64,000 bases of DNA from Ipomoea triloba (GCF_003576645.1 NC_044919.1:20603823-20667822), one strand, 5' to 3'; positions 1 to 10,167 are shown, counted from the first letter of the stretch. Numbers and translations are program-made. The notes: generated by a model from the sequence alone, not told the origin.

Positions 1-176
1 GTTACTAAGAAGTTAGTTAACTAAACAGTTAGTATATTAGTTTCTCAAGTTCACTCACAGCAATCATACGAAATGATTAACACATATAAGAATGCACAAG
101 TATCAGTTAGAGTATTTAGCAACCAGAATCAAGAGATTCTGTAAAGTAGAAGTGAAATACCCCCTTTTTACGCTGC
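1..176. other. Unassigned sequence at window edge
   Basis: AT-rich stretch before the gag fragment with no reading frame, terminal motif or repeat that I recognise. The gag-like reading frame becomes convincing only from about 177-200, so this may be inserted sequence or a deletion junction inside the retroelement whose 3' end follows. No function is assigned. Confidence 0.3.
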
Positions 177-935
177 CTGGTCTCCATTCCAGCTCTACAC
201 CTGGAAGAGGAGTTTCTACACCTTAAGCAGGGATCGCGGACCGTGCAAGAGTACCACAAGTGCTTCTTGGAGTTAGCTCGCTTTGCCCCGACTTTGGTCC
301 CTACTGAAGAAAGCAGGATCGAAAGATTTGTAGCTGGACTGAATTTGGACACTCGTATGGCGCTAGTCGTGTTCAAATTTCAGACTTTGAGCGAGGCCTA
401 TAGTAGTGTAGCGGATCACTACCGCGTGTTGACCATTCGGCGGGGAGCACAGGATCGTTCTAAGCGGCCGGGAGAGAGTGGTGCATCCGACTCCAAGAGG
501 CATAGGCCTGGGGGCTCCGGTTTGGGAGGGAGCTTCCTGAGGGATGGTGCCAACAGTGGAGGGACATCTCGCCTTGGCTCGGGGCAGGGATCTAGGAGTG
601 ATGGAGTCCGCGAGCGGCACTTGTACTGTAGGAGATGTGGAAGGAACCACCCCGGGAGGAATTGCGAGGGACAGCTAGTGGAGTGTTACAGTTGCGGGTT
701 AAGGGGACATAGAGCTTATGAGTACACCGCTAGGAAGGGAGGATTGTCTCAGTCTAGACCGAACCCGACTCAGGGAGCCCCGACAGCGACCCGATCTTTC
801 AAGGAGGTCGAGGGCAGCGGAGGAACCAAGCCGAGTGGAGGTCGAGGACAGCAGGCTGGGCCGCAGCAAAGGAAGATCTTCGTGATGGGCCGCACTCAGG
901 CGGAGGCTAATGGGCTTAATGAAGGTAACCCTTGA
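177..935 (+). pseudogene. gag: Ty3/gypsy Gag fragment with zinc knuckles
   Basis: Partial Gag (capsid/nucleocapsid) of a Ty3/gypsy LTR retrotransposon, the protein that packages element RNA. The frame is open from about 177 to the TGA at 933-935. It has no ATG at its head and its N-terminal half is missing. The segment reading EEEFLHLKQGSRTVQEYHK and then FLELARFAP (about 204-290) matches the core of the plant retrotransposon gag domain. Two CCHC-type knuckles lie at about 625-715: one reads YCRRCGRNHPGRNC (C-X2-C-X3-H-X4-C); the second keeps C, C and H but has Tyr where the last Cys belongs (HRAYEY). Between them and the capsid part is a basic, Gly/Ser-rich linker. The frame closes before any protease, so pol is absent downstream. 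It most likely belongs to the element ending at 5707. Confidence 0.75.
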
Positions 936-1051
936 GCTTAATCTCTTCCTACATGGCATATAGGTGCTTTTAGGACCTTTTCTCTAAGATGCATGTAGCT
1001 AGTTAAACCCGTAGGTGACCTTCTGTTAGCTAGGGGAGTTTGAGTAGCGGT

Positions 1052-1205
1052 TAAAAAAAAAAGAAAGGGGGAAGGGGGTTGCGGGTTATACCATCGAGAA
1101 GAGAGAAATAGAGGCCAAGGGCAAGGGCTGTTCGCACCCAGGCTCGAACCTGCGCCAAGGGAAAGGTAGAGGGGGACCAGACCAACCGGCTACGGCCAAT
1201 CGTTA
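1052..1205 (-). mobile_element. tRNA-derived SINE-like sequence
   Basis: Read on the minus strand, TAGCCGGTTGG (near 1186-1196) resembles the RNA polymerase III A box, and GGTTCGAGCC (near 1142-1151) matches the B box. They are about 40 nt apart, as in tRNA genes. The body then runs into a C/T-rich stretch and an oligo-T tail at the low-coordinate end (the A run at 1053-1062 on the plus strand). The tRNA head plus homopolymer tail is the build of a plant SINE. No convincing long target-site duplication was found, so a decayed tRNA pseudogene is an alternative. Confidence 0.5.
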
Positions 1206-1274
1206 ATCCTAAGTGGCAAGATCGTGTTTTTGTTACTGCTTCGGGCACAACCACGCCGTGCGGACAGAAGGGAT

Positions 1275-1412
1275 GGAGCAGGGTACTCCGTGAGTGAGCT
1301 CCGTGTGTGTGCGTGCGGAGAAGAGTGACGGATCAGGGTCTTCCGCGAGAGAGCTCCGCCCGAATGAGGATAACAAGCCAGCGGAGCAGGGCATTCCATG
1401 AATGTGTTCCGC
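1275..1412 (+). repeat. Three ~53-bp GC-rich dyad units
   Basis: Three degenerate units start at about 1277, 1331 and 1383, each of the form GGAGCAGGGTACTCC followed by a second TCCG, so that GGAG/CTCC or GCGGAG/CTCCGC can pair. The phrase TGCGGAGAAG-x-GTG-x-CGGA near 1314-1332 recurs almost unchanged in the LTR at about 4265-4284, which links the leader to the LTR. Confidence 0.6.
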
Positions 1413-1658
1413 AAGATAAAAAGGGTACATGCGTCAATTTGTTCCCCACCCAGATTAAAAAACCCTACCATCGGCTATCTTTGTTCCGCCTTCTTTCCCC
1501 GTAGCAGCAAACGACGCCCCTGTGTTCTCCGTGAGTTCTCTCCGTCAACGAAGCAATCAAGTTAGGAGCCTCCATAACCGAAGACACCCGTGCAACATCT
1601 CTTTGCTTCTTGTTCTTCTCCACTGAGGTAAGCAGTTCAGCGCATAACAACCTCAACA

Positions 1659-2876
1659 ATGCCAAGAAGGAATCAGACTGGCGAAGGTGGGAGTCAGAGG
1701 AATGTTCAGTACTCCATCATTGACGATAAGGCTCTTGACCCGCTACATTTCTCGCTTGAACTCGTGAACATGCTAAATTTTCAAGGCTTGTTGGAACAAT
1801 TCCTGCGGATTAAGAACATAGTATATCCCAACTTGGTCCATCACTTTTATCAGAATATGAAGGTCAAGAAAGTCAACCAAGTGTCTGTTCTCACTTCGAT
1901 AGTGAAGGGCGTAAAGATTACCTTTGACCCTCCTAGGCTTGCTAGGTTACTCAGTTTGCCGTTAGGAGGTGTGAGTCAGTATGAGCGTCACTAGTGGATT
2001 GAGACGCAGGAGGTGGGTTTCCGAGACTATTTGCGGTATATGATGGGGCGAGATGAGGGCATCACATTGGATGCCAGGCCTATTAAGCACGATCTGACTA
2101 GCGAGCAAAGGATTTTTACCTTGCTAATAGGAGAGAGCTTGTTACCAAACAGGAACAACAGTAAGGAGGTAGCAGGGATGGAGTGTACCTTTGCATATTT
2201 TCTGAAGCACCGGGTTAAGTTTGACCTACCCAGTTTGATGATTTCGCATATGGAGTTTTGCAAGACGGTTAAGCGCCGCAACCGACCCTATGGGATGATT
2301 CTGAGCTGGATTTTCCAGAAGAAGAGGGTGAATACGACCGGGGAGCTAGCTAGACAGCCGGTTCATGGTGTTTTCAATGCGCCAAGTCTACAGTACTGTG
2401 GGCTGTTTCAGGTGGACGGGAACGAGTACATCACGGCTCACGAGTTGAGCAAGATGCCAGCAGACGATAGCAGGGAGCTTATCGAGCGTTTCCACATTCC
2501 CCACAAGAGGTTGAGAGGGTTGGTCACACCGCAGCAGGCTGAGCAGGCGGGTGATGAGGGAGAGGGCGACGAGTCTGAGGAGGAGTCTAAAGAGGAGGAG
2601 GAGTCGGAAGATGAGATTGACCGGGAGCATCGGAGGAAGGAGCAGCATGATCCTATGGCATCAGCACCGCTAGTTGACCCCGTTCTGCTACAGCTGCAGG
2701 AGATGCACCGGATGGTGGAAGCTAGGTTCACGTCACTAGACCTGAGAGTGGACCGCGGGTTTCAGCGTTTGAGTTTCATCGAAGCCAAGCTAGGCGTTGA
2801 GGTTCCACCGGAGTATGTGCATCCCTATCCTTTTCATGGTCCAGGCAGTTCGTCACAGGGAGGTCACCCAGGTTAG
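1659..2876 (+). pseudogene. Plant transposon-protein ORF, one in-frame stop
   Basis: A 405-codon frame from ATG 1659 to TAG 2876, broken once by TAG at 1992-1994 (after SQYERH); the frame resumes unchanged, consistent with a single CAG-to-TAG change. The N-terminal half resembles the family called 'putative plant transposon protein' (Transposase_32-like): a YPNLVHHFYQNMKV segment, then a VKGVKITFDP...LLSLPLGG segment, and after the stop LTSEQRIFTLLIGESLLP. Around residues 290-330 is a very acidic, Glu-rich run, followed by a predicted helical stretch and a Gly/Ser/Pro-rich tail. Such ORFs occur inside plant LTR retrotransposons; their molecular role is unknown and I assign none. It lies between the gag remnant and the polypurine tract of the same element. 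Confidence 0.7.
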
Positions 2877-3139
2877 TTGATAGCTTTCGTGCATACGTTA
2901 GGTCTTTGTTAGGAATCCTTTTTGACCTAGGTGAGTAGCTAGTTTAGCTTTGCATGTTGTGCATGAGTTGGGTAAGTTAAGAGCATAAGAGTAGTGGTGT
3001 AGTATGTTCTTAAGGTTAAGTTGGTTGAGCAATCTTTTCTTTAACCTTCGATCGATTCCTTATTTCCGTGAACCGTTCCATTTCAAGTTTCCGCGAGCTT
3101 TGAGCTTCAGGGACGAAGCTCCTTTTAAGGGGGGTAGAG
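2877..3139 (+). promoter_or_regulatory. 3' internal end and polypurine tract
   Basis: Non-coding tail after the second ORF. The last 80 bases read like the degenerate end of a chromovirus pol (RDEAPFKGG-like, 3108-3135), ending in the polypurine tract AAGGGGGG at 3127-3134, the primer for plus-strand DNA synthesis, five bases before the LTR start. Confidence 0.8.
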
Positions 3140-3519
3140 TGTAACACCCCGTAAATTCGTTCAAGCCTTGAGACCGATAATCGTTTTCGCCGGGTGATTT
3201 ATTTGATTTAATTGGGCTTAGTCTTTCCAATTGATATATATATATTTCTTGAACCCGGAATTAATTATTTTATTCAAAAGGCCCAATTCTTGATTTAATT
3301 CTTGTAAGGGATTTATTTATTTTATTGAATCCTTACAATTTCTATGGAGCATTTTATAATGGCCCAATATATATATATTTAATTCTTGAATGATTAATTT
3401 CCTACAACTAGTAGTATAACACATAATGTGAGACCCATTTCTTTTTATAAGGGCCCATTATTTCATGTCTTACCCTAGTTGATACATACATAATATATGT
3501 AATGATCTTTCCCTACTAA

Positions 3520-3527
3520 TATAAAAG
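3520..3527 (+). promoter_or_regulatory. LTR TATA box
   Basis: TATAAAAG, 380 bp into the LTR, followed within 60 bp by pyrimidine-rich sequence. This is the likely start of the R region. Confidence 0.6.
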
Positions 3528-4189
3528 CCTTGTACTTCCAACCCTATTTCCCTTTTCATCCTCCTGCAAATACATTTCATCCTATTCTTTCCACTTCTAA
3601 AGAACCCTAAGTAAATCCTACACTTTCTTCTTCAAGATCCAAGATCAAGTTTGCTCTTTTAGGATTGATAAGGCTTGGGTAAGTGTTTATCTTTAGGAAT
3701 ATACCTTGCATCATGTTATTTTCATAATCTTTATACAAGTTCTTATGTTGTTCTTTTGGGGATCTTTTGGGAAAAGATGATCAAGGTGGAGGTGAAGCTT
3801 TGTAGGGAGTTTTGAGGGTTCTTGGTTGAAGTGTGCTCCAAAGAGGTAACCATCATGTCCACTAAAATCTATTTTACCCTCTTAATCTATGGATATTATT
3901 TGGTGTATTGGAATCCCGTGAAATTCTTTGCTGCTTAGCCTATTTTGGTTGTCTGTGAGATATTTGGATGGATTTATGAACTTGTGTTCTTGATCCTTTG
4001 CATCTTGATGTTTATGAACATTTGTGGGTATGGATTCCATGTTTATTTGGCTTCTGGGAGATGTAATCTGGACAATCTTATCTTATTTTTGTATTCTGGA
4101 AATGAACATTCGTATTCTGATATGAGTCTGGGAATAGTGCGTTGGGTTTGCTCTTGCGGTGCACCCTAGCGGTATAATGTGTCCCGCTA

Positions 4190-4320
4190 GAGTCTTCCGC
4201 AAGAGTGTGGCGGTGGAGGTTGGCGGGGAAAGGTCTTCCGCCGGTGTACTCCGTGTGCTTCTTGCGGAGAAGGGTGGCGGAGGGGGGAGTTCCGCTACTC
4301 TGTTCCGCCAGGTCTTCTTG
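4190..4320 (+). repeat. TTCCGC/GCGGAA dyad block in LTR
   Basis: About ten copies of TCCGC or its complement GCGGA in both orientations over 130 bp, with short spacers that let neighbouring copies pair (for example TGCGGAGAAG with TTCCGC). It shares wording with the internal block at 1275-1412. GC content is far above that of the rest of the LTR. Confidence 0.6.
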
Positions 4321-4542
4321 GACTCTAGTTCCAGTGAGTTGTCCTGTGATCTGTTGTTTGGTTGTTCCACCTTTGATTCTGGATTTTTATTGGGATACCT
4401 TGTTGAGTATTTTACCATGCTTTTGGAGTGTTTATTCATATCTCTTGGTTCGTTATATGAGTCTGTTGGATTGGTTGAATTCTTGGTTGTACTCTCTCGG
4501 AGTTTGTTGTGTTCATAATCTGAGATGAACACTGTGGTGGTT

Positions 4543-4752
4543 TGTGCTTGGGTTCAGGCTATGGTTGGATATGGAGTGGTGAATCTTTGAGTATCTCAGG
4601 CTATGGTTGGATATGGAGTGGTGAATCTTTGAGTATCTCTTGGGCTGTTTGAGGGTGGAGTGGTGAATCTTTGAGTATCTCTTGGGCTGTTTGAGGGTGA
4701 ACTAACTGTTCTTTGAGTATCTCTTGGGCTGTTTGAGGGTGAACTAACTGTG
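4543..4752 (+). repeat. 42-bp stepped tandem duplication
   Basis: Successive duplications of exactly 42 bp: CAGGCTATGG at 4555 and 4597; the GGAGTGGTGAAT phrase stepping by 42; CTTTGAGTATCTC at 4585, 4627, 4669 and 4711. Each junction sits further downstream than the last, so the block is a staircase rather than a simple minisatellite. The same 42-bp step occurs in unrelated parts of the window, so an assembly origin is likely. Confidence 0.8.
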
Positions 4753-4760
4753 GAACTAGC

Positions 4761-4940
4761 CTTGGGTTTTTACCCCTGTGATTGGACTATCGTCCCTGTG
4801 ATTGGACTATCGTCCCTGTGATTGGATTATCGTCCCTATGATTGGACTCTCGTCCCTGTGCTTGGGCTTTCGCCCCTGTGTTTGGGTTTATACCCCTGTG
4901 ATTGGACTTTGGTCCCTGTGATTGGGTTCTTACCCCTGTG
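4761..4940 (+). repeat. Nine 20-bp hairpin units with covarying stems
   Basis: Nine exact 20-bp units of form TTGG-xx-4 nt-xx-CCCTGTGA. The 4-bp stems are GGGT/ACCC (units 1, 7, 9), GGAC/GTCC (2, 3, 5, 8), GGGC/GCCC (6) and GGAT/GTCC (4, one T-G wobble). Two stem positions change together across units while the outer GG/CC and the CTGTGA spacer stay fixed. This suggests selection or biased copying for pairing in RNA or in extruded DNA. It lies in the downstream half of the LTR. Confidence 0.9.
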
Positions 4941-5707
4941 AACTAACTTTCGGGCTTGGTGTTTGGTGTGAGAATTGGTGCTTGGGTTGGAAGTTGAGGT
5001 TTTGGTGCTTATCCTTGGGTTGAGGTCTGTTTGGTTCCTTGTTGACTCTTGAGTTGTATTGTATCTTGTTGATTTTTTGTTATTCTTTGATATATCGCCG
5101 TTTGGTTGTTTCTTATGAGTATTCGGTTGAGTTTGTGATTCGGTTGGACGTTGGTATTGATGAAGAGTCTTGGTTTATATATTCATTCAGCGTGTTGTTG
5201 TTGAGTATCTGATTTAAACTTGAACAGTTCATTGGTGTGTATATTCTATATGGGTGCGTAAACCTATTTACAAACTTACTCTATATCTATACTTCCTTGC
5301 GGGTGTGAATGGTGGTTGCTTAGCAGTCTTTTGCTAATGGTTTCTTGTATGTTTTCTAGGTATGCAATAAGTCTAAGCGTGAGCGCGATAGAGATATATC
5401 CGTATGAGCCGGCTTAGACTAGTTTGTTATGTTTTTAGACTTATGTTTTGGGCCTGTGCGCCAATATGAGATTCTATATACTCTTGTTTTAGATCTTGGA
5501 TGCTTTGGATATGTTTGAGGATTTATATACTATTTGGTTTCAGTTTTTGGTTAGCCTGTGCATCTAGGCCGTGTTTTCTTACCTAGATGTGGCATGATAC
5601 CCCTTAGGTTATAATTCGCTTCCGCTATGTTATGTTTTATGGTTGAGATGGGCAGCTTTTGTGTTAAGTTTTAGCTATCTCAGCTTGTGAAGAGTTGGGG
5701 TGTCACA

Positions 5708-7061
5708 TTCCTTGTGTTGCTTTGATTACCCATATTATAGGAAAGATGTCTCGCCATATGACCTTGCACAACAGATTGCTCAAAGGCTCCAAAGAGGGAA
5801 AGCCCCGGCAGATGAAAATAGTGCTAGGGACGCTAACACTCTTTATATAGAAGTATCCACCGGTACTCAAATTCTACTGATGACAGCAACCATGCTAGGG
5901 CGGTACAGGCAGTTGTTAAACTTCTCTATTGTGCAATGGAGATATGTAGACTTGAGAGTATTGGAGGATTATGAGTGCACATATGGACTGTAGAGGTTGA
6001 TTGTAGAGCCATATTGGAACAATCTGTTAAGTTGGAGACATGATACTTTTATCCCTCTAGTACATGAGTTTATCGCGAGCTTGAAGGTTGACGGAGTGGC
6101 TGGAGATCTCTACAGCCCTACCATTAAATTTAGACTCTTCAACCAGGACCATAACATATCGGCCAACCATTTGGGTGTTTTCCTTGGATTCTACAATGAG
6201 GAAGACCAGTCGAAGCACTGGTACAGGAGATTGAGGTATGACTTTGGAGACAGGGACATTCCGAGAAAATATTGGTCGATGATCGCAAGACAAGGAGTCG
6301 AATGGGAAGGGTCAAGAGTGAGAGTCTTTCAGATTGTAAGGGAGGATTTAAAGATTTTATAGAAGGTGATCGCTCATTCATGGGAAGGAAGGCCTGAGAC
6401 ATATGACCGAGTCTCAAAGGCGGAGCTGTTCATGCTATGGAGTATGGACACCGGGAACTCGGTGAACATGAGCGCGATTTGTAGGAACTTGCTTGTTGCA
6501 CAACAGCAAGAGTCAGCCAGGGCAATCTTTATAGGCCCCTTGGTGATGAGGCTATGCGTCTCTCTGGGCAATCAAATGAAAATGAATTGGTTTGAACATC
6601 GGCTTCCAGGAGCGCACATAGTTCCTTTATCTCCCGAAGACGTCGCAAAACTTCACTTGAGACAACTAGCGCGAACGAGGGTAGATGAGGAGATGGAGGA
6701 AGATCATACTAACACGCCTATGACATCTCCAGGATTCACACCTTCTCCGATGTCATTCAATTCCCCGTCTCTCTCGGACATGTATTCGCCGTTGGATTCT
6801 TCAATGTATTCTCCACCACCAAGAGAGCCCGGACCGTCTGTACCTCCACCACAACCTGAAGAGCAAGACCCCAACTCCTCTAGCTTCAACATTCCGAGCT
6901 GGTTCACCCCAGTCACTGATTGGAGATCCCTCCAAAATTTCCAATACCAATTGCACTTAGAGCAAATGCAAAAGCTGGATGAGATTTCAAGAGAGATCAA
7001 GGAGCAAATGCAAAAGCTGGATGAGATTTCAAGAGAGATCAAGGAAATCAAGAGAACATGA
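5708..7061 (+). pseudogene. Athila-type retrotransposon 3' ORF fragment
   Basis: Frame running out of the inserted LTR at 5708 to TGA 7059-7061, with two in-frame stops (TAG 5991-5993 and TAG 6360-6362). FIPLVHEFIASLK then TIKFRLFNQDHNIS and LGVFLGFYNEED (about 6050-6200) resemble the plant Athila ORF1 family, found in Athila/Tat Ty3/gypsy elements. A Pro/Ser-rich linker (about 6700-6890) and a short Lys/Glu-rich helical tail with repeated MQKLDEISREIKE follow. The N-terminal part was separated by the LTR element ending at 5707 and is upstream of the window. The exact role of these ORFs is not established; none is inferred here. Confidence 0.75.
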
Positions 7062-7108
7062 AGAAAGATTTCAAGAGAGATCAAGGAAATCAAGAGAACA
7101 TGAAGAAA
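6962..7108 (+). repeat. Two 42-bp tandem duplications in ORF tail
   Basis: GCAAATGCAAAAGC recurs at 6962 and 7004, and GATTTCAAGAGAG at 7025 and 7067, each exactly 42 bp apart. The first keeps the frame and adds 14 residues to the coiled tail; the second lies across the stop codon. It is the same step length as elsewhere in the window. Confidence 0.85.
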
Positions 7109-8818
7109 GGAAGAAACTGAAGAAAGAAAAGAAAAGACAAATTTTGATGATGATGACTTGTGATCTGATAATTCTGAACAATTGATTGTGGACAATCACT
7201 TTATTTTTGTTTATATTCTTACCTACAATTCTGTTTATGTTTTATCTTGCACGTTTCGTCTAGCCAAAGACGTTAAACGTGGCGCTTTTGGGAGGCAACC
7301 CACAAATAAGAAGAAGAAGGGACGACTCCACCAACAACCATGAAAGACCAATCTTGAAAGGTATAATTTCAATTCTTATTTATTTCCTTACCTTTACTCT
7401 AACCATATTTAAAGGGCGAACATAGATTGCAAAACTTGGATAAGGATACAAACTGTAAGTATTTCTTTTATCCTGATTCAATGTCCTGTTTTGGTTTGCT
7501 TTATTTTCTAGAATCGCAAATGAAGAGCTGCATAAAATTGTTGTGTCGGATGTAGTCTGTTTGTTAGAACTGTTTTAGCCCAGTTCACACTTTTAAGTGT
7601 GGAAAAGGGGCGTGTGTAGAACCCTTAAACATATATCCTTTTTCCTCCTTTCCTTATGGAAACATCGAGGACGATGTTTATTTTTAAGTGTGGAAAGGGT
7701 GTATGCTTCTTGAAACAGTTGATTGATTAAGTGATAAGGTATAGGAACCTAGAGGGTGTGTTATTGCCAATACTATCTAGGAGGGCTCCTAACCTTGTGC
7801 CAAGGATCGAATGTCTTAAATATGCTTTGGAAGTTTCACTTTGCACCAATTTGCACATTCCGACCCCAATTGAATATTTTTGATGAGTGCTTGCATGCTT
7901 TCAGCTTGTATTTTGTTTGGACCTCAGTCAAGGATCTCTCGAAGTGGGAGTGTGAATCCTTTGAGTTTTAGAAAGATAAGAATAGCGAAGCCTGGAAACT
8001 GAATTAATCTCAGCAGGACATGGGGCAAAAGGAGCGCCTAAGTGAGCTATGAGTGAAAACAATCCCTAATCCCTAGAAAAAGGCATGAGGGGTTGATATG
8101 GTGAAACGTGAATAAAGGCAAAAGGCCACTCCTAGAGATAAAAGTGAGGTGAGCCATCTTGTCTGGATAAGGGGTAACCATTGCACTGTCTTCGAAAAAG
8201 CATGGATCTCCATGTGAAGTCGGTTACCCCGAAGAGATCTTGAAAGATGAGAAAATAGAGAGGAGGTGAACCACTTCGCTAGGATTCAGGTACCCATTGC
8301 ACTGACCTTCGAAAAAGCATGGATCTCCATGTGAAGTCGGGTAGCCTAATGACGTTATCCTAGGAAGTGAGAAAATAGAGTGATTGCCCAAGCCATGGCG
8401 ATGAGCGGTCCATGTCCCTGCCCCCACTTATATAATGTAAAGAGGCTTTGGCGTTAGGTTGGGAATTGGCTAAGGGGTGAGCATCGGTCCCACTAGTCGG
8501 ATCGGCTGGAGCCCCTAGAAAATACAAGGTGAAAACTCTTTTGTCACTTGCATGCTTGAGAGGTGTGAACAAAAATCTTCTCATGAAATATCCATCTCTC
8601 GAGACCTTGACTTCCTTAGCATATTTCTTACATTTGGTTGGCACGAGTTTAGCAGTCTTGGTAGATAGTGTAGGGGATTTCACCCGCTTAACTCCGAACA
8701 CCTACACATCACTTGATTGGTTAACCGTAAAAGAAAGAACTATCCTTGGTGCTTACATGATTAGGGCTTAGAAAAGTATGCTTGCTTGAGGACAAGCAAT
8801 GTTTAAGTGTGGAAACTT
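7062..8818 (+). other. Athila-type 3' non-coding region and polypurine tract
   Basis: No coding sequence is supported. Hallmarks of Athila/Tat elements are present: GACGTTAAAC...GGGAGGCAACCCA at 7269-7302; two internal AAGTGTGGAAA purine runs near 7600 and 7685; and, before the LTR, TTGAGGACAAGCAATG then AAGTGTGGAAACTT (8785-8818), the polypurine tract. A 46-bp segment (TCGAAAAAGCATGGATCTCC inside it) occurs twice, at 8178-8223 and 8294-8340, 116 bp apart. Confidence 0.75.
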
Positions 8819-10084
8819 TGATAAGCACCAAGAATAGCACTTATAAGGGGTCTTTATTAGATTAAAAGCGCATCGTTTTGACATCCAATTACAACAATTG
8901 CATGCACTTTAGCTCAAATGCGATCAAAATCTTCTAACAACATTTATAGAAAGAGTTTTGAAGTATTTCACAGGTTGGAGAGGGATTTGAAGCTAAAATA
9001 GAGCAAAAGACAAACAAGCCGAAATGCAGTAGTGTCCCACGCAGCCTCACACACGTGTGGCTAGGCGTGAAATTATTCCAGAGAGCCACCACGCCACTCA
9101 CACGCGTGTGAGCAAGCGTGGTCGAGCCAAGGGCTATTCTGAGAAATTTGTTCCTTTTTTGTCACCTATATAAATCCCTTTTGCCCTAAACCTCAAGGGA
9201 AGAGGAGTAGATCAGAAAATTGATAGAATAGGGTAGAGAGATCTAGAGGGTTTTCTCCCCTCTTGGGGGAAAATTCCTTCCTTTGATATTTTAAAATAGA
9301 TCAATGGCAAGAATGAAGATTGGGATTTCAAGATCAAGGTGGTAAGATCCTTTTTCAAGGGTGGTAACCATTCTCTTCAATTTCTAATTCAATACTGGTT
9401 TCTTTGAATTTTTCATTCTTGTTCATGTTTCTTAGCATGCTAGAGTAGATTAGATAGGGGATTGGTGGCCCCGTGGTAGATCTATGTGGATGTTTAATAT
9501 TATTGCTTTGATTTGTGAATTGTTTGCTTGTTGGATGTTGAACTTGTGTGGATGATGTTCTTCAAGCTTTGTGCCTTTTGTGGCCACATTAGGTAGCAAA
9601 CCCAAAGGAAGTGAGTGTGTGCGCGATAGCGGCCACTCACGAGTCTAACTCACCCACATCTTCGCTCTTAGTCCGAAAGGACAAGATCCGAGAGGAGTGG
9701 TAGACAAAGTGTTCGATGAAATGCCCCAACCGAATGAGGATGTGGGAGTCCAAAGTGTGACGCCACTTGGTAGTGTGCCATGAACTCCCTAGTCTATTCC
9801 ACGACTTGCACTCGCAAAACCGACCAAAGATAAACCACATGGAAAAGCCTAAAGCCCCAATCTCCACTTTACTTTTCTTTACTTTACACAACCTTTATCA
9901 ACCTTACCCTCTTACAAATGAATCCAACCCCTAGTCATTCCCGTAACTCTTTTCCTTCAACCTCTTAGATGTCAACACACCAATTCGATTCCCATTCGTC
10001 ATCCTTGAGAGACACGACACTCGGGGAGTCTTAACTCTTCGTTTTACCACCTTCACACCCACTCACCCCATACACACAACATCA
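8819..10084 (+). mobile_element. Athila-type LTR (family A), 3'-truncated
   Basis: Begins TGATAAGCACC directly after the polypurine tract. It contains two palindromic blocks (9034-9121), a TATA box TATATAAA at 9167-9174, and a distal part with ACACGACACTCGGGGAGT (about 10010-10030) shared with the LTR-like pieces at 20091-20885 and 44360-45690. No CA end is seen; the sequence changes into a copia leader on the other strand near 10084. Short minus-strand frames inside are not genes. Confidence 0.75.
9034..9121 (+). promoter_or_regulatory. Pair of palindromes upstream of LTR TATA box
   Basis: The second block (9089-9121) is CCACGC, then the perfect 16-bp palindrome CTCACACGCGTGTGAG (9097-9112), then GCGTGG. 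The first (9036-9068) is a degenerate version around CACACGTGTG with CACGC/GCGTG arms. They are separated by GAAATTATTCCAGAGAGCC. The second ends 46 bp before TATA. The core ACGCGT contains the CGCG motif bound by plant CAMTA factors; that link is only a suggestion. Confidence 0.7.
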
Positions 10085-10167
10085 CCAAGTCTCTCTTCAT
10101 TTTGAAGGTTTGAGATCTGTCTAGCAGTCAAGATTTGACTCAAATAGACAACTGCTCTGATACCACT
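10085..10167 (-). promoter_or_regulatory. copia leader with iMet primer-binding site
   Basis: On the minus strand TGGTATCAGAGC (10154-10165) is complementary to the 3' end of plant initiator Met-tRNA, two bases from the LTR end, as in Ty1/copia elements. About 70 bp of leader follow and then the element is cut off against LTR family A. Confidence 0.8.

Larger units (their letters stand above)
936..1658 (+). other. Non-coding leader between gag and second ORF
   Basis: No protease, reverse transcriptase, RNase H or integrase motif is readable here, where pol would lie in an autonomous element. The stretch holds a tRNA-like SINE (minus strand), a GC-rich block of dyad units, and a GAG|GTAAGC sequence near 1625-1634 that would make a good 5' splice site just upstream of the second ORF. 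The deletion of pol and its replacement by this leader is inferred from what is missing. Confidence 0.5.
3140..5707 (+). mobile_element. Complete 3' LTR of Ty3/gypsy chromovirus-type element
   Basis: The LTR starts TGTAACACCCC right after the polypurine tract and ends GGGGTGTCACA, giving 11-bp terminal inverted repeats with one mismatch and the TG...CA ends of LTRs. Length is 2568 bp. A TATA box (3520-3527) and CT-rich sequence mark the promoter region. The second half holds three tandem or dyad blocks (about 4190-4320, 4543-4752 and 4761-4940). The base after the LTR is inside an Athila-type ORF, so the element is nested in another retrotransposon; its 5' LTR is outside the window and the 5-bp target duplication (predicted TTCCT, 5708-5712) cannot be checked. 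Confidence 0.9.

Noticed and set aside
1130..1200. Functional tRNA gene
   Set aside because: A and B boxes are present, but no acceptor stem or anticodon loop can be folded and a SINE-like body follows.
4159..4532. Frames of 107-149 codons on both strands within the LTR
   Set aside because: They overlap on both strands in the GC-rich dyad block of a clearly defined LTR and match no retrotransposon protein.
8529..8771. 80-codon plus-strand frame before the Athila PPT
   Set aside because: It lies in the non-coding 3' region; the opposite strand is equally open, and no family motif is present.
9637..9891. 84-codon minus-strand frame with a counterpart at 20337-20567
   Set aside because: Both are the same LTR family in opposite orientations. 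Homology is of the DNA, with substitutions in all codon positions, and there is no transposon protein match.
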